A stretch of 64,000 bases of DNA from positions 868,001-932,000 of the forward strand of contig NKIY01000002.1 in assembly GCA_002256345.1 (NCBI GenBank), in the 5' to 3' direction. The translations under genes and the position numbers were made by a program. This document shows positions 19,120 to 27,745 of this stretch, one piece after another (positions within the stretch are counted from its first letter, which is position 1; every line of letters begins with the position of its first letter). The notes beneath the pieces were generated by a model that worked only from the letters and a program-made list of their open reading frames with translations, had not been told where the DNA came from and made no database searches. This stretch comes from Bradyrhizobiaceae bacterium PARB1 (lineage in GTDB: Bacteria > Pseudomonadota > Alphaproteobacteria > Rhizobiales > Xanthobacteraceae).

Positions 19120-20676
19120 CTAGGGCCGCATCATCAATCGTGCCGGACCGGGCGTCCGCAACGGCTCCGCAAGGCGCGCGAACTCGCAAAGCAGCGAGCG
19201 CGTCTTGAGCGGGTTGATGACCTCTTCTACCCAGAACTTTTCGGCCGAACGGAACGGCGAGCGCAGCTTGTTGAGCCGCTCCTCGATCTCCTCCAGTTTC
19301 GCCTTCGGATCATCGGACGCATCGATCTCGGCGCGATAGGCCGCCTCGATGCCGCCTTCCAGCGGGAGCGAGCCCCAATAGGCCGAGGGCCACGCATAGC
19401 GCATCGAGTAACGATTGGCCGGCTGATGCACCACACCGGCGACGCCGAAGGCATTGCGCAGGATGATCGTGCACCACGGCACCGTGCTCTGGTTCACCGC
19501 CGCCATCGCACGCACGCCATAGCGGATGGTCGCCTGCTTCTCGGCCTCGAGGCCAACCATGAAGCCTGGGCAGTCCATCAGATAGACCACCGGCAGATGG
19601 AAGGTCTCGGCGAGATCGACGAAACGGATCACTTTCTGGCAGGCATCCGCGGTCCACGAACCGCCGTAGTGGAACGGGTCGCTTGCCAGCACGAGCACGG
19701 CACGTCCATCAAGGCGTGCAAAGCCCGTGATCACAGGGCGGCCGAAATTCGCCGACATCTCGAAGAACGAGCCACGATCCACCACGGCGTCGATGATCGG
19801 GCGCATCTTGTAGACTTGCTTGCGGTTGCGCGGCACCGCATTCAGCAGCATGTCCTCCGCCCGCTCGGGATCGTCATTGCAGACCGTGGTGGGCGGCAGC
19901 TCGTAGACTGACGACGGCAGATAGGACAGGAAGCGCCGCGCGCAGGCGAAGGCCTCCTCCTCCGTATTGACGGCATGATCGACGCCGCCGGCGCGCGTCT
20001 GAATATCGGCGCCGCCGAGCTCCTTCTTGTCGAGTGCAGCACCAAGACGCGCCACCACCGGCGGTCCCGCGACGAACATCGCAGAACTCTTGGTCATCAC
20101 CGAATAGTGGCAGGCAGCCAGACGCGCCGCACCGAGACCGGCAACGGAGCCGAGCCCAAGACCGACCACGGGTACCTGCGAAAGATTGGCTGTCGTGTAC
20201 CAGTACCAGCGCGTACCGCCGACGCCGCCGGGCAGATTGGCAGCGCCGCGGGTCTCGATGGTCTTCACGGAACCACCGCCGCCCGAGCCTTCGATCACGC
20301 GAATGATCGGCAGGCGCAGCTCATGCGCCATCTCCTCAGCCATCAAGGGCTTGGCGGAGATCGACGCATCGGCTGAGCCCCCGCGCACGGTGAAATCGTC
20401 GCCGACCACGACGACAGTGCGGCCCTCGATCCGCGCCCGGCCGAACACGCAGTTCGCCGGGGTCAGCTTCGTCAGCTCGCCCTTCTCGTCATATTCGCCG
20501 ATGCCAGAGATGGCACCGATTTCGTGGAAGGTCCCCGCGTCGGTCAGTCTGTCGATACGCTCACGAACCGTGAGCCGGCCCTGGTCATGCTGTCGCTTGA
20601 CCTTGTCAGCGCCGCCCATCTCCCGCGCGAAGGCTTCGCGTCGGGCCAGGTCGTCGAGTTCCGGCTTCCAGTTCAT
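19120..20676 (-). CDS. Acyl-CoA carboxylase beta (carboxyltransferase) subunit
   Basis: A 518-residue protein of the carboxyltransferase family found in propionyl-, methylcrotonyl- and geranyl-CoA carboxylases. GSGGGGSVKT in the N half and CPGFMVGLEAE plus NAFGVAG in the C half are the two crotonase-like acyl-CoA and biotin sites. The partner biotin carboxylase/BCCP subunit is not in this window. The ATG at 20676 follows GGAGGG inside the 3' end of the upstream IclR gene, which it overlaps by 71 bp. Substrate unassigned; a role with the neighbouring thiolase and synthase is plausible. Confidence 0.88.
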   Translation of the reverse strand: MNWKPELDDLARREAFAREMGGADKVKRQHDQGRLTVRERIDRLTDAGTFHEIGAISGIGEYDEKGELTKLTPANCVFGRARIEGRTVVVVGDDFTVRGGSADASISAKPLMAEEMAHELRLPIIRVIEGSGGGGSVKTIETRGAANLPGGVGGTRWYWYTTANLSQVPVVGLGLGSVAGLGAARLAACHYSVMTKSSAMFVAGPPVVARLGAALDKKELGGADIQTRAGGVDHAVNTEEEAFACARRFLSYLPSSVYELPPTTVCNDDPERAEDMLLNAVPRNRKQVYKMRPIIDAVVDRGSFFEMSANFGRPVITGFARLDGRAVLVLASDPFHYGGSWTADACQKVIRFVDLAETFHLPVVYLMDCPGFMVGLEAEKQATIRYGVRAMAAVNQSTVPWCTIILRNAFGVAGVVHQPANRYSMRYAWPSAYWGSLPLEGGIEAAYRAEIDASDDPKAKLEEIEERLNKLRSPFRSAEKFWVEEVINPLKTRSLLCEFARLAEPLRTPGPARLMMRP

Positions 20677-21574
20677 TCATTCCCTCCGGGAGCAGTTTCT
20701 TATGGATTGTTGGGGTCGAAGGCGCAGTGGAAACGGCAGCCGTCGTCAGTCCGCTATCGGCGTTCTGGATCATCACGCTGATCGTATCGCCGAGTTGGCG
20801 AATGATCGGGCCGACCTCGGTTGCCATGCGCTCGTCGTCATACATGGCCGAGAGCACGCCGATGACCACCACCACATAGGTCTGATAATGCGGTGACCAG
20901 ATCGGCATGGCGATGCCGGTGATGTGCGGGCTGAACATGCCGCTGGCAATGACATAGCCATGGTCTCGCAGCGACTGCCGGTTCTCCTCGATCCTGCTGC
21001 GCAGGATTTCGGCCTCTTCCGGCATCTCGCGGGACATTTCCTTGATCAGCGCGTTACCGACATCCTCGTCGAGCGCGGCGAGATAAGTGTGACCGGCGGC
21101 CGTGCGGCCCATGGCGATGCGGCTGCCGGTTGTCGAATGCAGGCCGAGCGCATGATCGGCACGCGCATATTCCAGATAGACCATGTGGTGCCGATCGGGA
21201 ATCGTAAAGCCGATGGTGCCGGGGATCTGCTCGGCCACTTCCTGCAAGCGCATACGGATGAGATTGCGGACCTGGAGACCGCGCGTCATCGACGTGCTCA
21301 TCGCCACTGCGCTCGACCCGATGCGGTATTTCTGGTCACCAGGAAGATAAGCAAGCTGGCCCATGCGGGTCAGCGTATGCGTCAAGCGCGATACTGTCGA
21401 ACGCGGCAGGCCACAGCGCTTTGAAATTTCGAGATTGCCGAGCCGGGCGTCGTGGCCCTCAAAACAGCGCAAGATATCGAATGCGCGCGCGACGACCTGG
21501 ATCACGTCGCCGTCGCCCGTCTGATCGCTGGCGAGCATACCTTGCTTGCTGAGCCGTTCCGACCGTCGTCCCAT
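20606..21574 (-). CDS. IclR family transcriptional regulator
   Basis: About 322 residues: an N-terminal winged helix (ISKRCGLPRSTVSRLTHTL) and the IclR effector domain (about residues 110-270, with GRTAAGHTYLAAL and DHGYVIASGMFSP). Of three clustered starts I prefer ATG 21574, which sits 9 nt from GAGAGG; ATG 21583 is possible. The C-terminus runs about 45 residues past the normal domain end and overlaps the carboxyltransferase gene. The divergent TRAP transporter and the downstream carboxyltransferase are likely targets; GGAA/TTCC repeats in the gap fit IclR-type operators. Confidence 0.88.
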   Translation of the reverse strand: MGRRSERLSKQGMLASDQTGDGDVIQVVARAFDILRCFEGHDARLGNLEISKRCGLPRSTVSRLTHTLTRMGQLAYLPGDQKYRIGSSAVAMSTSMTRGLQVRNLIRMRLQEVAEQIPGTIGFTIPDRHHMVYLEYARADHALGLHSTTGSRIAMGRTAAGHTYLAALDEDVGNALIKEMSREMPEEAEILRSRIEENRQSLRDHGYVIASGMFSPHITGIAMPIWSPHYQTYVVVVIGVLSAMYDDERMATEVGPIIRQLGDTISVMIQNADSGLTTAAVSTAPSTPTIHKKLLPEGMNELEAGTRRPGPTRSLRAGDGRR

Positions 21575-21645
21575 AATGCGCATCCTCTCGGGCGGCACTT
21601 GTCCGGACGGTCGTCATTGACCTTCACCGCGCGCCGCCATCCCGT

Positions 21646-21701
21646 TCCATTCTGCGGAATTAAATTCCACTTGCCGGCTACGCTACCTCACGGAATTTCC
21701 C
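21646..21701. promoter_or_regulatory. Array of GGAA/TTCC half-sites, probable IclR operators
   Basis: The 366-bp gap between the IclR and TRAP genes holds TTCC-N7-GGAA (21646-21660), GGAATTAAATTCC (21657-21669) and GGAATTTCC (21693-21701), which share or repeat half-sites. The E. coli IclR box is TGGAAATNATTTCCA, so the pattern suits a member of this family. The rest of the gap (21702-21940) shows no ORF or strong hairpin; it should hold the TRAP operon promoter. Confidence 0.45.
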
Positions 21702-21940
21702 GCGACAACACCATGCTGCACGCAACCCCTCATGCTTCTGGCGCGTATCGTCGCAGCTACGCACACCTTTGACGTGCAACGCTCAATGACGACGTTCTTT
21801 GCATCATGACGAATGTCAAATTCATCCGCATCGCGATCGTTGCTTGCACACGCCAACGGCGTTGCCATCGCCAAAACCCAATGACATGATCCCAAAACAA
21901 CAAAAGCAATTCGCAAAGCGAATGCATTCGGGAGGGATCT

Positions 21941-23095
21941 ATGCGTCACCAGCTCATCGGGCTGGCGTCGATAGCTGTGCTAAGCACCGCTGGCGTCGCT
22001 CACGCTCAAGACATCAAACTTCCACCATCCATAGCAGTCACCGCCTATGACACCGGCACCGCCGGCTTCAACATCGCTGTCGCCGTGGGCAAGATGATGA
22101 AGGACAAATACGGGACGGATGTCCGCGTGCTGCCCGCCGGCAACGACGTCGCCCGCATGGCGCCGCTGCGCGCCGGCCGCGCCGCGATGTCCTGGATGGG
22201 CTCCGGCATCTACTTCGCGCAGGAAGGCGTGTTCGAATTCGGCGCCAAGGAATGGGGCCCGCAGCCGGCGCAGGTGACACTTTCGACCATCGACTGCAAC
22301 GGCGCCTCGCTCGGCGTCGCCAAGGACATCAACGTCAAGGAGATCAAGGATCTCCGCGGCAAACGCGTCGGTTTCGTGGTCGGCTCGCCGGCGCTCAATC
22401 AGAACTCGCTCGCCATCATGGCCTATGGCGGCCTCACCAAGGCCGATGTGAAGCCGATCGAATTCGCAAGCTATGGCGCCATGTGGAAGGGCATGGTCAA
22501 CAACGACGTCGATGCGGCGTTCGGCACCACGATCACCGGCCCCGCCAAGGAAGCGGAGACGTCGCCGCGCGGCCTGATCTGGCCGGCAATGCCGGCCGAA
22601 GACAAAGCAGCCTGGCAGCGCGTCAAGCGCATCGCGCCGTTCTTCAATCCGCACATCGCCAGTTGCGGCGCCGGCATCACGCCGCAGACGCCGATCAATC
22701 TCAGCACCTATCCCTATCCAGTCGCGACGGTCTACGGCACGCAGAATGAAGACTCGGTCTATGCCATGACCAAGGCAATGATCGTCCATTTCGACGCTTA
22801 CAAGGACAACGCGCCGGGCGCGCTCGGCCTTGCCGTCAAGGCGCAGACGATGAAGTGGGTCGTGCCGTTCCATCCGGGCGCGGTGAAGGCTTTGAAGGAA
22901 GCTAGTCACTGGACTGCCGACGATCAGTCGCACAATGACGGACTGATCAAGCGGCAGGGTGTGCTGAAAGCCGCCTGGGACGGCTATGCCAAGGCCAATG
23001 CGTCGAAGAGCGAAGGTGAATTTCTCGATGGCTGGATGAAGGCACGCGCCGATGCGCTTGCCAAGGCCAGCATGCCTAACGGCTTCGAAGAATAG
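21941..23095 (+). CDS. TAXI-family TRAP transporter solute-binding protein
   Basis: A 384-residue periplasmic binding protein. Residues 1-22 form a signal peptide ending AHA, and the mature protein follows the TAXI pattern (SIAVTAYDTGTAGFNIAVAV, then a G-x-G-I-Y-F element). ATG 21941 has a GGGAGG site. It would capture a carboxylated solute and hand it to the membrane component 44 bp downstream. Ligand unknown; TAXI proteins are described for glutamate and aromatic or other organic acids. The divergent IclR gene probably controls this pair. Confidence 0.88.
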   Translation: MRHQLIGLASIAVLSTAGVAHAQDIKLPPSIAVTAYDTGTAGFNIAVAVGKMMKDKYGTDVRVLPAGNDVARMAPLRAGRAAMSWMGSGIYFAQEGVFEFGAKEWGPQPAQVTLSTIDCNGASLGVAKDINVKEIKDLRGKRVGFVVGSPALNQNSLAIMAYGGLTKADVKPIEFASYGAMWKGMVNNDVDAAFGTTITGPAKEAETSPRGLIWPAMPAEDKAAWQRVKRIAPFFNPHIASCGAGITPQTPINLSTYPYPVATVYGTQNEDSVYAMTKAMIVHFDAYKDNAPGALGLAVKAQTMKWVVPFHPGAVKALKEASHWTADDQSHNDGLIKRQGVLKAAWDGYAKANASKSEGEFLDGWMKARADALAKASMPNGFEE

Positions 23096-23139
23096 ACGAC
23101 GCGCTCGCCCCGCCCGACATCAGCCGCTGGACACTACTC

Positions 23140-25341
23140 ATGACCTCTTCTTCCGAAACCGCGCGGCTGACTTCCGACGTGCCATCGAAAATGGAGCTCG
23201 ACGATCCCCACGGGGTCGCCGATCTCCAGGAATCCGAAGTCACGCGCGTGCGCGCGCTGCACGGCGTCTGGCGCTGGGCGCTGATGGCGGCAACGCTCGC
23301 CACCATCCTGCTCTGCATCAACCAGCAATTCGCGCTGCGTTTCCTGATGGACTACACGCAGCTCAATACCGAATATTTCTATCTCCTCATCGCGCTAATG
23401 CTGCCCTTCACCTTCCTGATGTTTCCGGGAACGCCGAAGGCCGATCTCGATCGCGTGCCGTGGTATGACCTCCTGCTGTTCGTCGCGACTTTCGCGGCAG
23501 CCATTTTCCTGATGCTGAACATCCGCAAGGCCGCCCAATTTGGCTGGGAATTCGACGGCGCGCCGACGCCGGTGATCGCGGCCGGACTGGTAATGTGGTT
23601 CGTGCTGATGGAAGCGCTGCGTCGCACCGGCGGCTGGAGCTTGCTCCTGAGCGTCGCGCCTTTCACGATCTATCCGATGGTAGCCGACTCCAGTTGGCTC
23701 GGTCCGTTTCGCGGCACGCAATCGACGCTGGCGCAGACCACCGCCTACCACGTGTTGTCCGGCGAAAGCCTGCTCGGCATTCCGATCCAGGCCTTTGCCG
23801 ATACGGTGATCGGCTTCCTCGTCTTCGGTACGGCGTTGATGATGACCGGCGCCGGAAAATTCTTCATCAATATTGCCTTCGCGCTCTGCGGCACCTTTCG
23901 CGGCGGCGCCGCCAAGGTCTGTATCTTTGCATCAGGCCTGCTCGGCACGGTCGGCGGCAGTATCGTCTCTAACGTGCTGACTGCCGGCACGATGACAATT
24001 CCTGCGATGAAAAAGACGGGCTTCACGCCGTCATATGCCGGCGCCATCGAAGCCTGCGCCTCCACTGGCGCCGTGCTGGCGCCGCCGGTGCTGGGTGCGA
24101 CTGCTTTCGTGATGGCGCAGTTCATGAACGTCAGCTATGCCGACGTCGCCCTCGCCGCCACCATCCCGTCGGTTCTGTACTATTTCGGTCTGTTCGCGCA
24201 GGTGGACTCCTATGCCGCGCGCCACAAGCTGGAGGGCATTCCGCGCGAGGAACTGCCGCGCTTCCGGGATGCGCTGAAGGATGGATGGTACTACCTGTTC
24301 GTCATCGCGATCCTGGTCGTGATGCTGCTCTATTTCAAACGCGAGAGCCACGCGCCATTCTACGCCACCGCACTGCTGGTGATCCTGCATCAATGGTCGG
24401 GGCCCGCACCATGGAAGAGCGGCAACACGCTGGTGCTGCTGCTCGCCATCGCCCTCACCGGCGCCATGCTGTGGCTGGATGCACCCAACTCGATCCTGTG
24501 GGGCATGTGCATTCTCGCGGCGCTCAACGAATTCTTCCCCGGCAAGAACTGGGGCGGCGCGCGCTGGCTGCATTTCCTCGAACTGAACGGCAAGACGTTC
24601 GTCGAGCTGATCGCCATTCTCGCGGGCTGCGGCTTGCTGATCGGCGCATTCTCGCTCACCGGCGTGATCTCCAGTCTCGCCAACGACCTCCTGAATATCG
24701 CCGGCGGCAACGTCTTCCTGTTGCTGGTGATGTGCGCCTTCACGAGTCTGGTCCTCGGCCTCGGCCTGACCACAACCTCTTGCTACATCTTCCTCGCCAT
24801 TCTGGTGGCGCCGGCGCTGGAGAAGCTCGGCCTCAACAAGATGGCCGTGCACATGTTCATCTTCTACTGGGGCATGCTGTCGTCGATCACGCCGCCAGTC
24901 GCCATCGCCTCCTTCGCCGCAGCCGGCATTGCGGGCGCGCCGGCGATGAAGACGGGCTGGCAGAGCATGTGGGTCGGCAGCATCATCTATTTCATTCCGT
25001 TCTTCTTCGTGCTGAACCCGTCGCTGCTGCTGCAGGGCGCCAATCCCTATCCAGAAGCGCTCGGCCTGACGGCCCTCGCCTGTATTGGCATCGTCTTCAT
25101 CTGCGGCGGCATTCAGGGCTATCAAGCCTATGTCGGCGATCTCCGCCGCGCCGGCACGATGGAATGGCCGCTACGCGTGCTGCTCGTTCTCGGCGGCATC
25201 ACGCTGGCAACGCCCGGCGGCGGCATCAATCCGCTATCGCAGTGGCAGATATTGATACTGGCGCTGGCGATCCTGGTGCCGACGGTGCTGGTGGCGCTGG
25301 CGCTGGTGAAGCGGGGGAAGCCGGAGCTTGCTGTGTCGTAA
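23140..25341 (+). CDS. TRAP transporter fused permease (DctQM type, TAXI group)
   Basis: A 733-residue integral membrane protein that joins the small 4-helix and large 12-helix TRAP subunits, the arrangement usual with TAXI binding proteins. A cytoplasmic N-terminus of about 45 residues precedes the first helix. The large subunit core includes GTVGGSIVSNVLTAG and SCYIFLAILVAPALEKLG, with the G-rich loops that line the Na+/solute path. It should drive sodium-linked import of the solute bound by the preceding protein. The next gene is convergent, so the operon ends here. Confidence 0.9.
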   Translation: MTSSSETARLTSDVPSKMELDDPHGVADLQESEVTRVRALHGVWRWALMAATLATILLCINQQFALRFLMDYTQLNTEYFYLLIALMLPFTFLMFPGTPKADLDRVPWYDLLLFVATFAAAIFLMLNIRKAAQFGWEFDGAPTPVIAAGLVMWFVLMEALRRTGGWSLLLSVAPFTIYPMVADSSWLGPFRGTQSTLAQTTAYHVLSGESLLGIPIQAFADTVIGFLVFGTALMMTGAGKFFINIAFALCGTFRGGAAKVCIFASGLLGTVGGSIVSNVLTAGTMTIPAMKKTGFTPSYAGAIEACASTGAVLAPPVLGATAFVMAQFMNVSYADVALAATIPSVLYYFGLFAQVDSYAARHKLEGIPREELPRFRDALKDGWYYLFVIAILVVMLLYFKRESHAPFYATALLVILHQWSGPAPWKSGNTLVLLLAIALTGAMLWLDAPNSILWGMCILAALNEFFPGKNWGGARWLHFLELNGKTFVELIAILAGCGLLIGAFSLTGVISSLANDLLNIAGGNVFLLLVMCAFTSLVLGLGLTTTSCYIFLAILVAPALEKLGLNKMAVHMFIFYWGMLSSITPPVAIASFAAAGIAGAPAMKTGWQSMWVGSIIYFIPFFFVLNPSLLLQGANPYPEALGLTALACIGIVFICGGIQGYQAYVGDLRRAGTMEWPLRVLLVLGGITLATPGGGINPLSQWQILILALAILVPTVLVALALVKRGKPELAVS

Positions 25342-25365
25342 TCGCGGCAAGTCAGGAAAGATCGA

Positions 25366-25815
25366 TCAAAACTCTTCCGGGCACGGATCGATGATCTTCC
25401 ACAGCTCCATGCCGTTCTTGACCTTCTTCATCTCCGGCGTGAGGCCGCCATTGCGAGAGAGCCAGTCTTTCACGGTCGCCGGATAATAGGACATCAGGTC
25501 CGAGGTGCCCTCATAACTGATGACCTTCATGCCAAAGGTGAAAGACTTGTCGTAATAGGCCTGATGGAAGCCGAGGCTGGCGCGCGGAGTGACGCAGACC
25601 TTGTTGAGCGGCACGATGCCGAGCACCAGTGTGCAGGCTGAATTGCAGATGCCGTCGATGATCACGCGCTCGCGGCGATCACGGATGCGCTCATACTTCG
25701 CCTTGTATTCCTCGACATAGCCGCCGTGATCGCGGGTGATGCGCAAATCGGCATGTGCGGGCGCGACGAACAGCGTCACCAGCGAGGTCAGCAGAGCCAG
25801 CAAGGAAAGGCGCAT
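25366..25815 (-). CDS. Predicted periplasmic ClpP/crotonase-like protein (COG3904 type)
   Basis: A 149-residue protein from ATG 25815; an upstream extension in frame lacks a signal peptide and is less likely. Residues 1-22 are a signal peptide (VAPAHA). GICNSACTLVLG near 55-66 resembles the ClpP nucleophile strand, with S59 in the serine position, and ASLGFHQAY near 79-87 supplies a candidate histidine. This is the pattern of the COG3904 periplasmic family, whose activity is not established. It is a single gene between the TRAP operon and ilvA. Confidence 0.75.
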   Translation of the reverse strand: MRLSLLALLTSLVTLFVAPAHADLRITRDHGGYVEEYKAKYERIRDRRERVIIDGICNSACTLVLGIVPLNKVCVTPRASLGFHQAYYDKSFTFGMKVISYEGTSDLMSYYPATVKDWLSRNGGLTPEMKKVKNGMELWKIIDPCPEEF

Positions 25816-25931
25816 CGGGCCATGGAACCGGTAAGAAAAAATCCCCCAAAGCCGCCGCCCGTGGGGCATTGGCCTAGCCGTCCGATTCTGGCCGGACAGT
25901 GCTAGCAATTCGTTAAGCATCGGCTTTGAGC

Positions 25932-25959
25932 GAAAAAAAGGCAGGAACTTGTCCTGCCT
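25932..25959 (-). terminator. Intrinsic terminator of ilvA
   Basis: Perfect 8-bp stem (25939-25946 with 25952-25959) and 5-nt loop. Read leftward it is followed by seven T residues. It lies 9 bp after the ilvA stop. Confidence 0.9.
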
Positions 25960-25967
25960 CGTTTCGT

Positions 25968-27515
25968 CTAGCCGTTGAGGAACATCCGGTAAACCGGATT
26001 GTCCGTCTCATCCTCATAGGGATAGCCCAGCGCATCCAGCCGCTCGCCCATGCGGCCGCGATCGGCTTCCGGCAGCTGCAGGCCGACCAGGATGCGGCCG
26101 TAATCGGCGCCGTGGTTGCGGTAATGGAACAGCGTGATGTTCCAGTCCGGCTCCATCTGATCGAGGAATTTCAGCAAGGCTCCTGGCCGTTCCGGAAATT
26201 CGAAGCGGAGGATCACCTCCCCCTTCAATTCCGGCGGCGCGCGCCCGCCAACCATATAGCGAATATGCAGCTTGGCCGTCTCGTCGGCGCTGATGTCGAG
26301 CACCTTGTAGCCGAGATCGCGCAGCTGTTCGATCAGCTTTGCCTTCTCTTGCCGGGCATCGGTGAGCTTGATGCCGACAAAGACATTGGCGTCCTTCGCT
26401 TCGGCGTAGCGATAGTTGAATTCGGTAATGACCTGATTGCCGATGGTCTGGATGAAGCGGCGATAGCTGCCGGGCTTTTCCGGGATCGTCACGCCAAGCA
26501 GGATCTCGCGGGCTTCGCCAACTTCGGCGCGCTCCGCCACGTGGCGGAGGCGATCGAAATTCATATTGGCGCCGCTGCAGATGGCGACCAACGCACCGGT
26601 GCGCGTGGGGTTCGCCGTGGCATAGGCCTTGAGCCCGGCGAGAGCCAGCGCCCCCGCGGGCTCGGCGATCACGCGCGTATCCTCGAACACATCCTTGATC
26701 GCCGCGCACATCTCATCGGTGTCCGCCGTAATCACATCGTCGAGCAGTTCGCGACACAGGCGGAAGGTCTCAACGCCGGCCTGCCGCACGGCAACGCCAT
26801 CCGCGAACAGGCCGACGCGATCGAGCACGACGCGGCCGCCTGCCTCGATCGCCGCCTTCATCGAAGCGGCATCGGCAGGCTCGACACCGATGACTTTCGT
26901 TTCGGGCCGCAGGAATTTGATGAAGGACGCGATCCCGGACGCAAGCCCGCCGCCGCCGATCGGCACGAACACGGCCTCGATCGGATCGGGATGCTGCTGC
27001 AGGATCTCCATGCCGACGGTGCCCTGTCCGGCGATCACATCGGGATCGTCATAAGGATGCACGAAAGTCAGATTCTGTTCGGTCTCGAGCTTACGCGCAT
27101 GCGCGGCCGCTTCGTCGAATGTGTCGCCGATCAGAACGGCATTGCCGCCCCAATAGCGGACAGCATCGACCTTGATCGGCGGGGTGGTCACCGGCATCAC
27201 GATGGTCGCCTTGATGCCGAGCTTCTGCGCCGACAGCGCCACGCCCTGCGCGTGATTGCCGGCCGAGGCGCAGATCACGCCCGCGGCGCGCTGCTCTGCC
27301 GAGAGCTGCGCGATGCGGTTATAGGCGCCGCGGATCTTGAACGAGAATACCGGTTGCAGATCCTCACGCTTCAGCAGCACCGGGCTGCCAATACGGGCGC
27401 TGAGGCGCACCATATTGTCCAGCGGCGTCTGCACCGCGACGTCATAGACGCGGCTGTCGAGTATCTTGCGAACGTAGTCGGTCACGGCGAAGTCCTGAAA
27501 CATGGCGCCGCGCAA
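25968..27515 (-). CDS. ilvA: Threonine ammonia-lyase, biosynthetic type
   Basis: A 515-residue PLP enzyme, full length for the biosynthetic form. K60 in SFKIRGAYN binds PLP and SAGNHAQG is the phosphate/substrate loop. The last 190 residues hold two ACT-like regulatory domains (LLGVTIPEKPGSYRRF and VILRFEFPERPGALLKF), as in isoleucine-inhibited enzymes. It makes 2-oxobutyrate from threonine for isoleucine synthesis. The true start may be ATG 27503 (MFQDF), four codons in. A T-tailed terminator follows. The 230-bp gap upstream (27516-27745) has no recognised feature. Confidence 0.95.
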   Translation of the reverse strand: MRGAMFQDFAVTDYVRKILDSRVYDVAVQTPLDNMVRLSARIGSPVLLKREDLQPVFSFKIRGAYNRIAQLSAEQRAAGVICASAGNHAQGVALSAQKLGIKATIVMPVTTPPIKVDAVRYWGGNAVLIGDTFDEAAAHARKLETEQNLTFVHPYDDPDVIAGQGTVGMEILQQHPDPIEAVFVPIGGGGLASGIASFIKFLRPETKVIGVEPADAASMKAAIEAGGRVVLDRVGLFADGVAVRQAGVETFRLCRELLDDVITADTDEMCAAIKDVFEDTRVIAEPAGALALAGLKAYATANPTRTGALVAICSGANMNFDRLRHVAERAEVGEAREILLGVTIPEKPGSYRRFIQTIGNQVITEFNYRYAEAKDANVFVGIKLTDARQEKAKLIEQLRDLGYKVLDISADETAKLHIRYMVGGRAPPELKGEVILRFEFPERPGALLKFLDQMEPDWNITLFHYRNHGADYGRILVGLQLPEADRGRMGERLDALGYPYEDETDNPVYRMFLNG

Positions 27516-27745
27516 TCCAGCGCGGCCAAGCTGAGGGGCGAGATGGGCACCGAAATGCGAGGAAAATCAAGCCCGTTCTGTCGATGGACACCCATGACGG
27601 ATCCACCGGTCAAGACTTACAACGTTTTGCTAAGGACAGCATAGAGCCCGCCGCGCAGGTCTCCCGCCGTCGAAACGTCTGGACCCGCGCCGGCATCGCC
27701 GGCTTGCCGCGATTGGTATCGCGTCGGGGGCCCCTCAAATAGCGA

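Noticed and set aside
25926-27644. 572-codon frame antisense to ilvA
   Set aside because: Starts inside the ilvA terminator and has no motif; ilvA on the other strand is complete.
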